A DNA stretch of 7,394 nt, from assembly GCA_002493395.1 (NCBI GenBank), contig DKYS01000066.1, forward strand, positions 1 to 7,394, given 5' to 3'. The position numbers were made by a program, and so were the translations under genes. Shown in pieces: positions 6,217-7,394 of this stretch (within the stretch, counting starts at the first letter, position 1; each line of letters begins with the position of its first letter). The notes below the pieces were generated by a model that was given only the letters and a program-made list of their open reading frames with translations, had not been told where the DNA came from and ran no database searches. Source of the DNA: Turicibacter sp. UBA7094 (GTDB lineage: Bacteria; Bacillota_I; Bacilli_A; MOL361; Turicibacteraceae).

Positions 6217-6369
6217 AGGTTGAAGGGGAAATGAGTCAAAAAGCGACACCTATGAGTCAGGTCACGTTAATACCAGATGGTGCTTTAAGGTTAGCTACGG
6301 CAAGCATACCTAAGGTCCGACTAGATAAGGAGAGCTACTATCATACAAGTGGGCTATCAAAGGGATTAA

Positions 6370-6425
6370 AGAAGACGACTCTTATAGAATATAAAAGTCA
6401 TCTTTTAAAAATGTTTTTGATTTTT
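6370..6425 (+). terminator. Probable transcription terminator after nagA
   Basis: AAGACGACTCTTATA (6372-6386) and TATAAAAGTCATCTT (6390-6404) form a 15-position stem with two C-A mismatches around a GAA loop. T-rich sequence follows (TTTTT at 6414-6418, TTTTTT at 6421-6426). The T tract is not directly against the stem, so efficiency may be modest. It would end the bactofilin-yhbD-nagA transcript about 190 bp after nagA. Confidence 0.5.
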
Positions 6426-6466
6426 TCTTTCTATAATGAGATTGTAGTCTGCTGAAATAATTAATA

Positions 6467-6562
6467 GAATCAGTTAATTATCTTTAAAATCTAAAAGTCT
6501 TATGGAATTATTTGTTACTTAATTGAAAACGTGTTACAATGAAAAAGATACGAATCAGTTAA
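6467..6562. repeat. 11-bp direct repeat GAATCAGTTAA flanking the reductase promoter
   Basis: Identical copies are at 6467-6477 and 6552-6562. One is upstream of the -35 and the other lies between the predicted transcription start and the ribosome site of the aldo-keto reductase gene, with starts 85 bp apart. The flanks are also alike (ATA before each, with one extra C in the second). They could be regulator sites that loop over the promoter, or chance in AT-rich DNA. Confidence 0.35.
6512..6540 (+). promoter_or_regulatory. Promoter of the aldo-keto reductase gene
   Basis: TTGTTA (6512-6517) and TACAAT (6535-6540) are 17 bp apart, with TG at 6532-6533 forming an extended -10. Transcription would begin near 6547, leaving a short leader of about 22 nt. 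Confidence 0.75.
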
Positions 6563-6568
6563 GGAAGG

Positions 6569-7394
6569 ATGAGTCATTTGTTAACGAAGAGAGTTATTTT
6601 AAACAACGGGGTAGAAATGCCTATTATTGGTTTTGGAACCTTCAAGGTTGAAGATGGGCAACAAACAATTGATGCGGTTAAATGTGCACTTAAAGTAGGG
6701 TATCGTCATATTGATGCGGCGTCAGTTTACCAAAATGAAGAAGGAGTAGGACAAGCGATTAAAGAGAGCGGTATTCCACGCGAAGAAATTTTTTTAACGA
6801 GCAAAGTGTGGAATAGTGATCAAGGATATGAATCAACCTTAAAGGCATTTGAAACGTCATTAAAAAAATTACAGACGGATTATTTAGACCTATATCTTAT
6901 CCATTGGCCTAAAGCTTTAAACCGTGAAACATGGCGCGCTCTAGAAGAATTATACCGCCAAGGACGTATTCGTGCGATTGGTGTTTCGAATTTTAAAGAG
7001 CACCATCTTGAGGATTTATTAGAGGTAGCTACGGTTGTGCCAGCTGTTAATCAAGTGGAATATCATCCACGGATGATGCAAACTTCACTTGCAAACTATT
7101 GTAAGGAAAAAGGAATCCAATTAGAAGCATGGGGACCTTTAATGCAAGGACAGGTGTTTGAGATTGATGTCTTACAACAATTAGCAAAGAAATACAATAA
7201 AACAGTTGCTCAAATTGTGTTACGTTGGGATATTCAAAACGGTGTGGTCACGATTCCAAAATCGGTTAATGCCAGTCGAATTCAAGGAAATGCCGATATC
7301 TTTGATTTCGAACTAACAGCGGAAGACATGGCACAAATTAACGCGCTCAATAAAGAGGAGCGTATCGGTCCAGATCCAGACCATATTACCTTTT
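6569..7394 (+). CDS. Aldo-keto reductase, YvgN/glyoxal-reductase-like (3' end cut by window)
   Basis: This cytoplasmic NADPH-dependent reductase of the AKR5-type group reduces aldehydes such as methylglyoxal and glyoxal in related Bacillus enzymes; the substrate here is inferred. The catalytic tetrad is intact: D49 in HIDAA, Y54 in VYQNEEG, K79 in TSKVWN and H112 in LIHWP. The fold motifs IGVSNF (137-142) and NQVEYHP (161-167) follow, then the cofactor-phosphate-binding segment IPKS with R237 (229-237). The 275 visible residues end in GPDPDHITF, where I recall close relatives ending, and the final base is T, so probably only a stop codon or a few residues are missing. The start is ambiguous. 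ATG 6569 gives a typical N-terminal length but sits hard against AAGGAAGG (6561-6568). TTG 6578 has better spacing from AAGGA (6565-6569). It has its own promoter and is not part of the nagA operon. Confidence 0.93.
   Translation, partial: MSHLLTKRVILNNGVEMPIIGFGTFKVEDGQQTIDAVKCALKVGYRHIDAASVYQNEEGVGQAIKESGIPREEIFLTSKVWNSDQGYESTLKAFETSLKKLQTDYLDLYLIHWPKALNRETWRALEELYRQGRIRAIGVSNFKEHHLEDLLEVATVVPAVNQVEYHPRMMQTSLANYCKEKGIQLEAWGPLMQGQVFEIDVLQQLAKKYNKTVAQIVLRWDIQNGVVTIPKSVNASRIQGNADIFDFELTAEDMAQINALNKEERIGPDPDHITF

Larger units (their letters stand above)
6217..6568 (+). other. Gap after nagA: doubtful 74-codon ORF, hairpin, promoter
   Basis: The only open frame is 6231-6455 (MSQKATPMSQ...NEIVVC). 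It has GAAGGGG 2 nt before its ATG, which is close for a ribosome site. Its last third runs through a hairpin and T-rich tracts that look like a terminator, and I recognise no family. Residues 1-3 repeat at 8-10 because ATGAGTCA occurs twice (6231-6238 and 6252-6259). The stretch 6240-6360 is less AT-rich than its surroundings and contains several short possible stems (for example TGCTT/AAGCA near 6281-6306), so it might be a structured RNA or the remains of a lost gene. I cannot tell which. After 6455 the sequence is AT-rich and holds the promoter of the next gene. Confidence 0.35.

Noticed and set aside
6432..6437. Perfect TATAAT as another promoter
   Set aside because: No acceptable -35 at 16-18 bp upstream and no TG extension; the stretch is T/A-rich so a chance match is likely.
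6231..6455. 74-codon + strand ORF after nagA as a confident gene
   Set aside because: Ribosome-site spacing is short, the 3' third covers a terminator-like hairpin, and no family is recognised. It is kept only as a possibility in the gap entry.

Overview
The window looks like chromosomal DNA of a low-GC Bacillota. It is AT-rich, has strong AGGAGG-type ribosome binding sites and extended -10 promoters, and its protein families are ones I know from Bacillus and relatives (bactofilins of the YhbE/YhbF kind, YhbD/DUF4004, NagA, a YvgN-like aldo-keto reductase). A gut Firmicute such as Turicibacter is a guess; the sequence alone does not fix the genus. Every supported gene is on the + strand. I see no tRNA, rRNA, CRISPR array, transposase or phage gene.

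Layout. (1) 1-540: a strong extended -10 promoter drives a small helical protein of unknown function. (2) 538-744: a gap with a 16-bp perfect palindrome, a weak AT-rich hairpin and a possible 11-codon leader ORF. (3) 745-1827: a membrane-anchored EAL-domain protein, probably a cyclic-di-GMP phosphodiesterase, closed by a clear rho-independent terminator. (4) 1973-2045: a strong promoter overlaid by three copies of a short pseudo-palindromic box spaced 30-32 bp apart. (5) 2069-6216: a compact five-gene unit of three tandem, diverged bactofilin paralogues, a YhbD-like MerR-type helix-turn-helix protein, and N-acetylglucosamine-6-phosphate deacetylase (NagA). Genes are 0-15 bp apart, and two start signals incorporate the stop codon of the gene before. 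(6) 6217-6568: a gap with a doubtful 74-codon ORF, a terminator-like hairpin and a second promoter. (7) 6569 to the window end: an aldo-keto reductase that appears to lack only its final one or few codons.

How the genes may work together. Each bactofilin shows a glycine every ~17 residues (exactly 17 over nine turns in the third), the expected signature of a beta-helix polymer subunit, and all three end in a related ~50-residue module. They may co-polymerise into one envelope-associated scaffold. YhbD in the same operon is a candidate regulator, possibly acting on the boxes at its own promoter. NagA feeds amino sugars from cell-wall turnover back into metabolism, so its presence hints at a link to peptidoglycan. 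The EAL gene is next door but separated by a terminator and a new promoter, so any functional link is only positional. The bactofilin-YhbD-NagA unit and its promoter boxes are the most interesting part of the window.
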